64,000 nucleotides of DNA from Anaerocolumna cellulosilytica (GTDB lineage Bacteria > Bacillota > Clostridia > Lachnospirales > Lachnospiraceae), in contig NZ_AP023367.1 in NCBI RefSeq assembly GCF_014218335.1, forward strand, positions 4,335,501 through 4,399,500, read 5' to 3'. The notes under the pieces were generated by a model. The model did not search any database and was not told the DNA's origin. It saw nothing but the letters and a program-made list of their open reading frames with translations. The position numbers were made by a program, and so were the translations under genes. Shown here in pieces: positions 8,707 through 17,108 of the stretch. Within the stretch, counting starts at the first letter, position 1. Every line of letters begins with the position of its first letter.

Positions 8707-9645
8707 TTACTTACTTTCCACAAGGATTGTTAATTGTGTTCTTAATCCTGTTATCTGTCCTTTTGCTGCTCTTTTCATATTTTCCAACCTGCTAAGTACA
8801 GACTCTACACCACGTTTTACTTGAGATACGCTTTCTTTGGAATCATTAATCCTTGATTGAATTACCCAATCAGCTATTAATCCGTCAAAGAAAAAGTCTG
8901 CAAACTTTACAAATCCCTCGATATTAATTTCTATATCTGATTCAATCTTTATATCTGTAAGTTCAGAACGGAATTGATTTAACAGACTTTGTATTTCGGA
9001 TACAGCCGCCTTAGCATCATCAATATGTGAATGCTTTACCATATCCGTAATAAGTCCACCGCCTAGCATATCCCAAACTCCCCAGCCTTCTGCACTAGAT
9101 AAGCTGGATTCTGCACTTAAAACCCTGTCTATAATACGCTTGCCCACTGTAATAGCTTCCTCAATCTCTTTTAGATTACTCTGACAAAAAGATATGGCTT
9201 CTTCAATATCAATAATTTGCTTTGCATCTTCTCTTCCACTGTTCTTAAGCAAATTATATTTTTGCTCATATAAAGTATTATATTTTTGCTCATATCCGGA
9301 ATATTCCATTCGTTCAGTACGAAGCTTATAGATAGAGTTTTTTATAGCATCCATCTCAGACAACGTTTCCTCTAGTTTAAGTCTTACTGCCAGAGCTTCC
9401 TGCCGTTCTTTTTCCATTTGTTTATCCTTGCTTCCCAAAATAGTATAAAACATAACTGTAATACTGGCTTTGTTTAGCTTTTCCACATCTTCCTCTTCTT
9501 TTTTCAATTGCCAGCTAAGATCAGCTTCTTTACGCTCCAGTTCCATAAGCTGCTTTTCTAAATCCTTTATGATATTCAACTTCTTTTTATCTTTCTGTAT
9601 TCCAACTCTTAACTTTTCTAATTCTTGATTCATTTCATCATACAT
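8707..9645 (-). CDS. Coiled-coil protein of unknown function
   Basis: The 312-residue protein is almost entirely predicted helix. Residues of about 1-135 are heptad-rich, with many Lys, Glu and Leu. Two later segments share the pattern W..D..G.LI(T/A)D.V, seen as GVWDMLGGGLITDMVKHSHIDDAK and DFFFDGLIADWVIQSRINDSK, suggesting an internal duplication. There is no signal peptide or clear membrane span. I do not recognise a family with a known role. The start has AGGAG six bases upstream. Confidence 0.7.
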   Translation of the reverse strand: MYDEMNQELEKLRVGIQKDKKKLNIIKDLEKQLMELERKEADLSWQLKKEEEDVEKLNKASITVMFYTILGSKDKQMEKERQEALAVRLKLEETLSEMDAIKNSIYKLRTERMEYSGYEQKYNTLYEQKYNLLKNSGREDAKQIIDIEEAISFCQSNLKEIEEAITVGKRIIDRVLSAESSLSSAEGWGVWDMLGGGLITDMVKHSHIDDAKAAVSEIQSLLNQFRSELTDIKIESDIEINIEGFVKFADFFFDGLIADWVIQSRINDSKESVSQVKRGVESVLSRLENMKRAAKGQITGLRTQLTILVESK

Positions 9646-9963
9646 ATATTACTCCTATCTGAAACCCTTTCGTCTCTGTAAATCTGTCTGTAAATAATCC
9701 TTATCCGTATTCTTATTTCCCGTATGCTATCTATACTTTACCATATATAAGAATCTTAAAACATTAAGGTTACATTAATATTTGTATATGTTTTTATTAC
9801 AGGCAAAAATCACTTTCTTATACGATAAAGAATCCATTCACATATGATAATCTTATTCATAACAAATGCGCCCTGCTACAGCTTTTTAAGCTATATCAAG
9901 ACGCATTATTATACTTTATCTGTGGAATGTCTGTTTTTTGACAGACCTATATGTTTTTATATA
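9646..9963. other. Intergenic region, 318 bp
   Basis: It contains the promoter region of the coiled-coil gene on the minus strand. A long imperfect hairpin at 9865-9907 (AATGCG pairing with CGCATT, with an inner TATAGCTT/AAGCTGTA stem) lies downstream of the importer operon and is its probable terminator. Confidence 0.45.
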
Positions 9964-10737
9964 CTAATTACCACATTCTATGCTTATTTCATTGAATTTA
10001 TCCAGAATATTCTGTATTTCAAGGTCTGCTTTTTCACTGTCAGACTTATCAATTACCGGCTCTCCCCGATGCATCATTAAAAGTCGGCTTCCATATTCTA
10101 CTGCATATCTTAGGTTATGGGTAACCATAATCGTTGTTAATTCTTTCTCTTTTACTATTTCATCGGTTAACTCCATAATCCGTTCTGCCGTTTTCGGGTC
10201 AAGAGCGGCTGTATGCTCATCTAGAATTAGGAATTCTATGGGTGTCATAGTGGACATTAACAATGCCATAGCCTGACGCTGCCCTCCGGATAAGGAACCA
10301 ACCGGTATGTCCATCTTATCCTCTAATCCTAGGTTTAATTTTCTCAAACTTTCCCGGTATTCATTGATTCTTTTTTTATTCGTGCCCATAGAGAGATTAA
10401 ACGCTTTTCCTTTATTATCAGCTAAAGACATATTTTCTAATATTGTCATAGTAGGACAGGTGCCCATAGCCGGATTCTGATATACCCTGCCTATTTTTCT
10501 CTGTCTTTTATATTCGGGCATATTGGTAATATCCGCCTGGTTAATATATATTTTGCCATTATCAATAGGTATGCTTCCGCAAATAATATTTAACATAGAG
10601 GTCTTACCTGAGCCGTTGCTTCCCACCACAGAAACAAATTCTTTATCCTTTACCGTCAGATTAAAATCATTAAACAAGCACATTTCATTTACTGTTCCTG
10701 GGTTATAATATTTATTAATATTTATTAGTTCAAGCAT
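9964..10737 (-). CDS. trpZ: ABC transporter ATP-binding protein, TrpZ type
   Basis: This 257-residue ATPase has Walker A GSNGSGKTS, signature SLSGGQRQAM and Walker B FLILDEHTAAL. It would energise the importer formed with the neighbouring permease and lipoprotein. Its start overlaps the end of the permease gene by 8 bases, which implies translational coupling. The operon is led by a T-box with a Trp-type specifier, so the likely cargo is tryptophan or a precursor. The family (ABC systems with PF04392 binding proteins) has been predicted to carry tryptophan in other Firmicutes; the cargo here is inferred from the leader. Confidence 0.8.
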   Translation of the reverse strand: MLELININKYYNPGTVNEMCLFNDFNLTVKDKEFVSVVGSNGSGKTSMLNIICGSIPIDNGKIYINQADITNMPEYKRQRKIGRVYQNPAMGTCPTMTILENMSLADNKGKAFNLSMGTNKKRINEYRESLRKLNLGLEDKMDIPVGSLSGGQRQAMALLMSTMTPIEFLILDEHTAALDPKTAERIMELTDEIVKEKELTTIMVTHNLRYAVEYGSRLLMMHRGEPVIDKSDSEKADLEIQNILDKFNEISIECGN

Positions 10738-11635
10738 TGGTCTTTACCCTCCTTTTTCTCTCGTAGCTGATAATTAAAATTGCAAGGAATAAAACCGAAG
10801 TAATCAACTTTAAATCAGATGCTGCCATGCCAAAGGAAATAGCGATGGAGACACAAGCTTTATAAAGAACAGACCCGGCTATTACAGCCGTTGTTGCTTT
10901 TACCTTCCCCCTTTTCTTAAAAAGACTGGTTCCAATAATAACACTTGCCAAACCAATTACAATGGCTCCGGTACCTATGGAAATCTCAAAGAATCCATGT
11001 TTTTGTGTATATATACAGCCTGCCAGTGCAGCGAATCCGTTGGCAATGGCAAGACCTATAATTTTTACTGCTCCTTTATCCTTTGCAAGAGATGTTACTA
11101 AAACCTCATTGTCCCCCACAGCCCTTAGGAGATAGCCGGACTTCGTTTTCAAATAGAAGTCCAGTAATAACTTCATAATAATAATGATAAGCAACAGAAT
11201 AATGATCGGTACAAGAAATTTAACAGGCTCCGGTACCACTTTATCAAGAAAAGAATTTTCAAATATACTTTCCTTACTAAATATTGCTACATTTGATTTT
11301 CCTGCAATTCGCAAGTTTATAGAATACAAAGCCGTCATTATAATAATACCGGATAAAAGATCCCTAACTTTGAATTTAACGTGTATAATTCCTGTAAGCA
11401 TACCAACAAAAGCACCTGCTAAAAAAGCAAGAAATAAAGTTACCAAAGGATTTACGCCTGCTACAATCAGGATAGCCGCAACTGCACCTCCAAGCGGAAA
11501 GGTACCGTCAACCGACAAATCGGGAAAATCCAATATTTTATAAGTTATATATACTCCAAGAGCCATGACCGCATATATAAACCCTTCTTCAAATACGCCC
11601 AGTATTAATCTGAACAGACCTTCTAATCCTAACAT
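10730..11635 (-). CDS. trpY: ABC transporter permease, TrpY type
   Basis: A 301-residue integral membrane protein with about eight to nine hydrophobic segments, related to the branched-chain amino acid and BMP-type permeases (FLAGAFVGMLTGIIHVKFKVRDLLSGII is typical). It should form the channel of the importer. It lies between the binding-protein gene (86 bases upstream) and the ATPase gene (8-base overlap). All three genes follow the same T-box leader, so expression should rise when charged tRNA-Trp is low. Confidence 0.8.
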   Translation of the reverse strand: MLGLEGLFRLILGVFEEGFIYAVMALGVYITYKILDFPDLSVDGTFPLGGAVAAILIVAGVNPLVTLFLAFLAGAFVGMLTGIIHVKFKVRDLLSGIIIMTALYSINLRIAGKSNVAIFSKESIFENSFLDKVVPEPVKFLVPIIILLLIIIIMKLLLDFYLKTKSGYLLRAVGDNEVLVTSLAKDKGAVKIIGLAIANGFAALAGCIYTQKHGFFEISIGTGAIVIGLASVIIGTSLFKKRGKVKATTAVIAGSVLYKACVSIAISFGMAASDLKLITSVLFLAILIISYERKRRVKTNA

Positions 11636-11721
11636 AGCTTTCTTTCCTGCCTTTCCTCACTGGGGATGATTAATCGCCTCTTCCCTCTTTATCACGGATA
11701 AATAAAGTAGTATCATTCCAT

Positions 11722-12711
11722 TTATTCTGTAATTTCTGAAAACATTTCTTTTGCTGAACTTACTAAATTATCTGGTAAGTTAATTCCCAGATTGTCTGCA
11801 ACTGCTGTATTGCCGTAAAATGCTGCTGCTTCTATTGTTTCAAATGAAAGATCTGCAGCTTTAGCTTCTCCTTTTAGTACCTTGGCTGCCATTTTACCTG
11901 TCTGAATCCCCAGGTCATAATAATCAAGACCCATTGCCGCAAGACAGCCAATTTTCACCTGCTCTACTTCACTGCCAAATACCGGTGTATTTTTATTTGC
12001 CGCTTTACTAAGTATAATCGGGAGAGAACTTACTACCGTACTATCTGTAAGGTTGCTGATACAATCCACGGACTCTAAAAGGCTGTCTGCCGCCAAAGGA
12101 ATATCTGCTGCTGCCGTAATTCCTTTTATTACGATTTCAAAGCCATAATCTGCGGCGGCTGCTTTGTATTCTTCAATTGCTGACACAGAGTTGATTTCAC
12201 TGGTACTGTAGAGTATTCCTATCTTTTTAGCATCCGGTAAAATTGCACGTATCATCTCCAATTGTTCTTTAACTGGTAATTTATCACTGGTGCCTGTTAT
12301 ATTTCCACTAGGCGTTTTATCTTCTTTTGCAAGTTCAGCAAGGACGGGGTCTGTAACTGCTGTAAAAATAATGGGAATATCTGAGTTTTTCGCTGCACCA
12401 AAAGCACTTTGAGCCATGGGAGTTGCGATAGAACAGATTAAGTCTACTTTTTTAGATACATATTCATTTGCTATCTGAGCTGCCATACCACCATCTGCCT
12501 GCGCATTATCGTAAAGTACTTTCAGATTCTCACCTTCCACATAACCCGCTTCCTTTAAACCTGCCAGAAAGCCTTCCCTGCAATTATCCAAGGAACCATG
12601 CTCTGCAAACTGCCCGATACCGATGGTTATCTGTCCCTCTTTCTGACTGCAACCGGTAAAAAGACTGCATAATAATACAAATAACATAAATACAGCTGTT
12701 CTTCTCTTCAT
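11722..12711 (-). CDS. trpX: ABC transporter substrate-binding lipoprotein, TrpX type
   Basis: This 329-residue protein begins with a lipoprotein signal peptide (KRRTAVFMLFVLLCSLFTGC; the lipobox Cys is residue 21) and has the PF04392 layout, with DNAQADGGMAAQIANEYVSKKVDLI, IIFTAVTDPVLAEL and ILYSTSEINS. It would be anchored outside the membrane and deliver ligand to the permease. It is the first gene after the T-box leader. A small hairpin (GCCGC-GAAA-GGCGG at about 12730-12743) lies directly upstream of its ribosome binding site. Confidence 0.85.
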   Translation of the reverse strand: MKRRTAVFMLFVLLCSLFTGCSQKEGQITIGIGQFAEHGSLDNCREGFLAGLKEAGYVEGENLKVLYDNAQADGGMAAQIANEYVSKKVDLICSIATPMAQSAFGAAKNSDIPIIFTAVTDPVLAELAKEDKTPSGNITGTSDKLPVKEQLEMIRAILPDAKKIGILYSTSEINSVSAIEEYKAAAADYGFEIVIKGITAAADIPLAADSLLESVDCISNLTDSTVVSSLPIILSKAANKNTPVFGSEVEQVKIGCLAAMGLDYYDLGIQTGKMAAKVLKGEAKAADLSFETIEAAAFYGNTAVADNLGINLPDNLVSSAKEMFSEITE

Positions 12712-12920
12712 AAAAACACTCCATTTCTCCGCCTTTCGCGGCTCAATATCTCATATGATTGGTTCACTGCTAATAAGTGATTGTTCCGTTCGACCTTTTC
12801 TGCCATTTATGGTTTGCCAATGGATGGTTTTTATTCCTTCACCATTTTATTTTGAATTAATACGTAAAAATAAATCTGTTATAAACGCTTCCAAAAAGGA
12901 TATATAATTTATTTTTAAAT

Positions 12921-12951
12921 AAAAAAAGCCCCAAGTTATATAACTTGAGAC
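12921..12951 (-). terminator. T-box leader terminator
   Basis: On the minus strand a 10-bp stem with four G-U pairs (GTCTCAAGTT against AACTTGGGGC, loop ATAT) is followed by TTTTTTT. It lies just after the conserved T-box sequence, where the attenuator terminator is expected. Confidence 0.85.
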
Positions 12952-13180
12952 GAATAAAATCCGCGGTACCACTCAATTTGACAAAGTCCACTTTTTCATA
13001 TACTAACATATATGCCATACTGGTAACGGTTATGGTCACCGTCAACGCCTACTATTATTTCGGGTTGCCCTCAAAAGCCCATTCAACTAAAAATTCCATA
13101 CTCCTTTCCACCACCAGGAGCTCTCTGTTATGAAATATGAAAGTCTACTCTTCTTTCTCAACGGTTTTCGCTTATTAATA
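12921..13180 (-). promoter_or_regulatory. T-box riboswitch, apparent tryptophan specifier (UGG)
   Basis: The minus strand shows a full T-box leader. The T-box core GTGGTACCGCGG is at 12961-12972. The distal Stem I signature, AGAGAGCTCCTGG followed by GGAAAGGAG, lies near 13097-13124. The specifier-loop context GAA-TGG-GCTTTTGAG puts the codon TGG at 13079-13081. A terminator follows at 12921-12951. The leader would bind uncharged tRNA-Trp and allow read-through into the importer operon. The specifier was assigned by pattern and not by folding. Confidence 0.9.
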
Positions 13181-13185
13181 ACTAT

Positions 13186-13214
13186 ATGATAATATGCTTT
13201 TAAATATTTGTCAA
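13186..13214 (-). promoter_or_regulatory. Promoter of the T-box/importer operon
   Basis: On the minus strand TTGACA (13209-13214) and TATCAT (13186-13191) are separated by 17 bases, an excellent sigma-A promoter. The first base of the -35 box is also the first base of the IS target duplication, so the insertion left the promoter intact by one base. Confidence 0.8.
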
Positions 13215-13240
13215 TGATAAATTTTTATACGGTATTAGTA
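13214..13240 (+). repeat. 27-bp target-site duplication, left copy
   Basis: This 27-bp sequence (begins ATGATAAATTT, ends GGTATTAGTA) recurs exactly at 14816-14842. The flanking bases differ on both sides. It marks the target duplicated on insertion of the IS element. Confidence 0.95.
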
Positions 13241-14815
13241 TCTGAACCATTTTTGATAATGTCTTAAGTAACCACAAGTGATTATGTCCCAAATGAGTAA
13301 TCCATGTTACACTATATCCTCATGACTTACAGATGAGGAGACATTATGAGAAAGGTCAAGTTGACTATGAATGAAGAAAAACGTTATGAAGTAATAAAGA
13401 AGTTAGTAGACACAAACGGAAATAAAAAGAATGCTGCCTTGAAGATCGGTTGCACCGAAAGACATATCAATAGAATGATTGCAGGATATAAACGTGATGG
13501 TAAATCCTTTTTTATACATGGAAACAGAGGTCGGACTCCTGCTCATGCTCTTTCAAAAGAAACCAAGCAAACTGTCCTAGATTTATATCGTAGTAAGTAC
13601 TTCGATACGAATTTTACTCATTGTATCGAGCTTCTAGAGAAGTATGAGGGAATTTCTATTTCTGTATCTACATTGAACTCTATTTTAGAAAAAGAATATA
13701 TTCTTTCTCCAAAAGCTACCCGATCAAAAAAAAGAAAAACCAAACTAAAACTTAAACATTTGAAAACACAAACTAAATCTAAAAAGATACTAGCAGAGTT
13801 GCAATCCAATATCGTTGCAATCGAGGATGCACATTCCAGACGTCCTAGATGTGCTTATTTTGGCGAAATGCTTCAAATGGATGCTTCGATCCACTTGTGG
13901 TTCGGTGATACGAAAACTCAGCTTCACATCGCTGTCGATGATGCAACTGGTACTATTGTCGGTGCTTACTTTGATGAACAAGAAACTTTAAAAGGATACT
14001 ACAATGTGTTTCATCAAGTACTTACTGAGTATGGTATTCCCTATTTATTTTTTACCGATAACCGTACAGTTTTTGAATATAAACAAAAAAACGCCCCTTC
14101 TATCGAAGAGGACACATACACACAATTCGCTTATGCTTGTAAACAGCTAGGTGTTGAAATCAAGACCAGCAGTATACCACAAGCAAAAGGTCGAGTGGAA
14201 CGATTGTTCCAAACCTTACAATCTCGCCTACCAGTCGAATTACGCCTGGCAGGCATAAACACACTTAGCGAAGCAAATGCATTCTTAAACTCCTACATAA
14301 AAGAATACAATGCCAAGTTTGCTCTAGAGACCAATCTTATCAAATCTGTCTTTGAAAAGCAACCCGTTTTAGAAGAAATAAATCTTGTTCTTTCTGTTCT
14401 TACAGAAAGAAAGATAGATAATGGACACTGTTTGAAGTTTAAAAATAAGTATTTTAAGACACTTGATAAGAACGGGCATCAGGTACACTTTTATAAGGGG
14501 ACAAAGGCAATGGTAATAGAAGCATTTGACGGTAATAAATACTGTTGTATAGATGAGAGTATTTATGCGCTAGAAGCAATTCCGTCACATGAGAAAATAT
14601 CAAAAAACTTTGATCTTACGCTGTCGCAGAATAGAACAATAAAGCGGAAGATACCAGGGATGCATCATCCTTGGAGAAGGCAAGAATTCTGGCGTTTTGT
14701 TAAAATGCAGGAACACCACTGGAATGATGAAGTCCCTGCTTAAATAGATAAAAGCACCAGCCACAGCTGGTGCTAATGTTTAAAATTTATTAGGACATTC
14801 TCAAAAATGCTTGAC
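13241..14815 (+). mobile_element. ISNCY family element, IS1202 group
   Basis: A 1575-bp element bounded by exact 27-bp direct repeats, the unusually long duplication typical of the IS1202 group. The ends carry imperfect inverted repeats: CATTTTTGATAATGTCTTAA at 13248-13267 against CATTTTTGAGAATGTCCTAA read from the right end. It contains one transposase gene with no break. A hairpin after the gene (GCACCAGC-CACA-GCTGGTGC, 14752-14773) probably stops transcription. The intact gene and identical duplications suggest a recent insertion. Confidence 0.93.
13346..14743 (+). CDS. ISNCY family (IS1202 group) DDE transposase
   Basis: A 465-residue transposase. The N-terminus has a helix-turn-helix (KKNAALKIGCTERHINRMI, about residues 27-46). 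The catalytic core shows D179 (QMDAS), D238 (FFTDNRTVFEY) and E285 (QAKGRVERLFQTLQSRL), the DDE triad of the rve-type integrase fold. It would cut and join the element's ends. The reading frame is full-length and lies in the + strand orientation, opposite to the neighbouring importer operon. Confidence 0.93.
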   Translation: MRKVKLTMNEEKRYEVIKKLVDTNGNKKNAALKIGCTERHINRMIAGYKRDGKSFFIHGNRGRTPAHALSKETKQTVLDLYRSKYFDTNFTHCIELLEKYEGISISVSTLNSILEKEYILSPKATRSKKRKTKLKLKHLKTQTKSKKILAELQSNIVAIEDAHSRRPRCAYFGEMLQMDASIHLWFGDTKTQLHIAVDDATGTIVGAYFDEQETLKGYYNVFHQVLTEYGIPYLFFTDNRTVFEYKQKNAPSIEEDTYTQFAYACKQLGVEIKTSSIPQAKGRVERLFQTLQSRLPVELRLAGINTLSEANAFLNSYIKEYNAKFALETNLIKSVFEKQPVLEEINLVLSVLTERKIDNGHCLKFKNKYFKTLDKNGHQVHFYKGTKAMVIEAFDGNKYCCIDESIYALEAIPSHEKISKNFDLTLSQNRTIKRKIPGMHHPWRRQEFWRFVKMQEHHWNDEVPA

Positions 14816-14842
14816 ATGATAAATTTTTATACGGTATTAGTA
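14816..14842 (+). repeat. 27-bp target-site duplication, right copy
   Basis: Exact copy of 13214-13240. The base before it (C) completes a TTGACA at 14811-14816 formed by the IS end plus target, but no + strand gene follows it. Confidence 0.95.
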
Positions 14843-14877
14843 AGAATTATCCATCTGCCTGCCACATGTTACAAGCC

Positions 14878-15759
14878 TTAAAATAAACTTAACTGTTCAA
14901 ATTGGTAGCCGGATTTATAACTAGCTATGATGTGTTTCATATGATAAAGCAGCTTATGTTTCTCACATTCATCTGCAAAGTATTCATAGAGCTCTTTCTG
15001 CCTTGCACTGCTGCACAGATAACGATTACCGTATTTTTTTATATACTTTTCCTTTAATCCCGGAAAGTTCTGGTCCAGCTTATGATAGTAATACTCTCTC
15101 TGGGTATTCCGTAAGGTTACTCCAAACAACGGATAGATAAACCTGGCTCCATTATCTTTTGCACGTGCTACAGTTTCTCTAATATTTTCCTTATTGTCAC
15201 TTATATAAGGTAACAAAGGCATAAAAAGCACACCGGTAAAGATACCTTCATCAGCCAGTTTAGAGATAGCCTCAAAACGTTTGGTGGATGTATTTACTCC
15301 GGGTTCTATCTTAGCCGCTATATCATCCCTGTAATTGGTTATGGTGATCTTGCATATAACAGGAGCCTGTTCTTTCATAGTTTTAAGAATATCGCAATCT
15401 CTTGTAATCAATGCACTTTTAGTTGCTATGGCAGTCCCAAAACCATAGGCCTCCTGAATTTCTAGCCCGTGTCTTGTCAGCTTAAGCTCTTTTTCATATG
15501 GATTATAAGGGTCACTCATAGCCCCTGTTCCAACAACGCCGGTCTTTTGTTTTCTTCGGAGCTCATCCCGTATAAGCACTAATGCATTATCCTTAGCCCT
15601 TACTTTATCAAAATCTGTAATTCTGTAACAGTCACTTCTGCTGTCACAATATATACAGCCATGGCAACAGCCCTTGTATATATTCATATTATAATCTGTA
15701 CCAAACCAGTTGGCGTCTTTTGTTTTACTGATTATGGTTTTTGCGGGTATGTATTCCAT
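14878..15759 (-). CDS. SPL-like radical SAM protein
   Basis: This 293-residue protein has the radical-SAM cluster motif CX3CX2C in GCCHGCIYCD near residue 30, and other features of the spore-photoproduct-lyase-like group (GTGAMSDPYNPYE, FGTAIATKSALITRD). It probably binds a 4Fe-4S cluster and SAM in the cytoplasm; the substrate is unknown. The ATG at 15759 is preferred: the upstream in-frame ATG at 15771 lies only a few bases from the GGAAAGGAC site. The leader has a perfect stem-loop that resembles one upstream of the GH94-like gene. Confidence 0.8.
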   Translation of the reverse strand: MEYIPAKTIISKTKDANWFGTDYNMNIYKGCCHGCIYCDSRSDCYRITDFDKVRAKDNALVLIRDELRRKQKTGVVGTGAMSDPYNPYEKELKLTRHGLEIQEAYGFGTAIATKSALITRDCDILKTMKEQAPVICKITITNYRDDIAAKIEPGVNTSTKRFEAISKLADEGIFTGVLFMPLLPYISDNKENIRETVARAKDNGARFIYPLFGVTLRNTQREYYYHKLDQNFPGLKEKYIKKYGNRYLCSSARQKELYEYFADECEKHKLLYHMKHIIASYKSGYQFEQLSLF

Positions 15760-15769
15760 AGAAATAATC

Positions 15770-15808
15770 ATGTCCTTTCCAGAACCTGCAAACCTTGCAT
15801 TGCAGGCT
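15770..15808 (-). promoter_or_regulatory. Stem-loop leader with extended Shine-Dalgarno
   Basis: On the minus strand CCTGCAA and TTGCAGG form a perfect 7-bp stem, followed by GGAAAGGACATGATTATT and the start codon. A similar arrangement precedes the GH94-like gene near 63208-63246, and a partial match precedes the HD gene near 57545. Confidence 0.5.
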
Positions 15809-15950
15809 TAAGCATGTTTTTACACCCCTAAACTATAACATTCTTAAACTGACAACTGTATGTCATATTATTCAGACTTTTAATCTTCATGCGCAGGATT
15901 AGAGTGCCAAAAAGGATTTGTCTGCGTGGAGTGAGTTTGAAATCTTAATT

Positions 15951-16850
15951 TTACAAGTACTTATCCAAAGCCCCCTTAAGCCTGTTCTTTATAACCGTTC
16001 TAATATATTCCGGTTCTACAACTTCTGCTTGGTTGCCATAAGACAGAATAAAATCATAAATCCATTCTCCGGCAGGATAGCAATACTTCACTAAAAAATA
16101 CCCTGTTTCCTCTTTTGAAATCTGTTCTTCGTCACATTCATCATAGATCCGGTATGCTTGGGAAGGGTCTACCCGCAAGGTAAAGCTAACCTGATTTAAC
16201 GACTTTTGCTCGTGAAGGTACGTTAGGCTGTCCGGTTCTATTACTCTTAAAAAAGTTTCATTCGTTAAGCAGATATGTTTCATGCGATTTAGCTTAAAAA
16301 GCCGAAACCCGCTTTTTGTATGGCAAAAAGCTTTCAAGTACCAGTTCTTGTTCTTAAACCACAATTGTAAAGGTTCTACCCTCCTTTTCGCCTTTTGCCC
16401 GGAGCTGTTATAATAATCAAATTCTATCACTTTTCTTTCAAGTACCGCAGCTTTTAGCAACTGAAGGGCTTCCTTTTTCTGATCGCTCCAATCCGTAAAA
16501 TCAATCTCTATCCAATTCAGAGAATCCGTACCAAACAGGTTCGTAAGCTTTGTTAATATCTGATTGGTGCTTGTATAGTTGGTCGCTCTAAGACCTTGCA
16601 GAGCAGTAATTATTTCCTCCTGCTCCTCTTTGGTAAGGACTGATTTGTTTAGCACAAAGCTATTTAGTAAACCAATGCCTCCGCCCTTCCCCTTGCTGGT
16701 GTAGATTGGTATGCCTGCCTGACATAGCACTTCTATATCTCGGTAAATGGTTCTGACAGATACTTCAAATTGCTTTGACAATTCCTTGGCAGTTATGTTC
16801 TTTCGGTTTAATAAGATATAAACAATTTCAAACAGTCTACCAACCTGCAT
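15951..16850 (-). CDS. YafY-type HTH/WYL-domain transcriptional regulator
   Basis: A 299-residue regulator with an N-terminal winged helix-turn-helix of the HTH_11 type (ITAKELSKQFEVSVRTIYRDIEVLCQAGIPI, about residues 18-50) and a central WYL domain (IEFDYYNSSGQ through LQLWFKNKNWYLKAFC, about 140-190). WYL proteins are ligand-sensing DNA-binding regulators. The target is unknown; the nearest candidate is the ABC pair encoded upstream. The upstream gap holds hairpins and a copy of the interspersed element. Confidence 0.85.
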   Translation of the reverse strand: MQVGRLFEIVYILLNRKNITAKELSKQFEVSVRTIYRDIEVLCQAGIPIYTSKGKGGGIGLLNSFVLNKSVLTKEEQEEIITALQGLRATNYTSTNQILTKLTNLFGTDSLNWIEIDFTDWSDQKKEALQLLKAAVLERKVIEFDYYNSSGQKAKRRVEPLQLWFKNKNWYLKAFCHTKSGFRLFKLNRMKHICLTNETFLRVIEPDSLTYLHEQKSLNQVSFTLRVDPSQAYRIYDECDEEQISKEETGYFLVKYCYPAGEWIYDFILSYGNQAEVVEPEYIRTVIKNRLKGALDKYL

Positions 16851-16933
16851 GATTACCTCCTGCTTTCTTCTGATATTAAGCCTTTAATACCCTGCATATG
16901 GCAAGTATACTTGCGATTTTGTTTCATTAAGCT

Positions 16934-17045
16934 AGATTAAAAATGGTATTACAATTTTTAATCTAACTCCTATTGCATTCCGTATCCGTTTTCAGATTCG
17001 ACACTGCCACAGTTTAGAGTATGAAATTGCTTTTCGCTTCATACT
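16934..17045. repeat. Structured non-coding segment with interspersed element copy R2
   Basis: Two stem-loops bracket the element. AGATTAAAAAT (16934-16944) pairs perfectly with 16954-16964, and AGTATGAA (17018-17025) pairs perfectly with 17038-17045. The element (ACGGAATGCAATAGGAGTT on the minus strand, 16955-16983) lies between. It looks like a small mobile or regulatory element and not random spacer. Confidence 0.55.
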
Positions 17046-17108
17046 ATTGTAGCAGAAAAATCTGCTTTACAAAAGCTTAATTTAAAATAGAAGATGGCTG
17101 TATAAAAA

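Noticed and set aside
14811-14840. Hybrid outward promoter at the right IS end (TTGACA, 18 bases, TATTAG)
   Set aside because: The -10 is poor and no + strand gene follows; the adjacent gene is on the minus strand.
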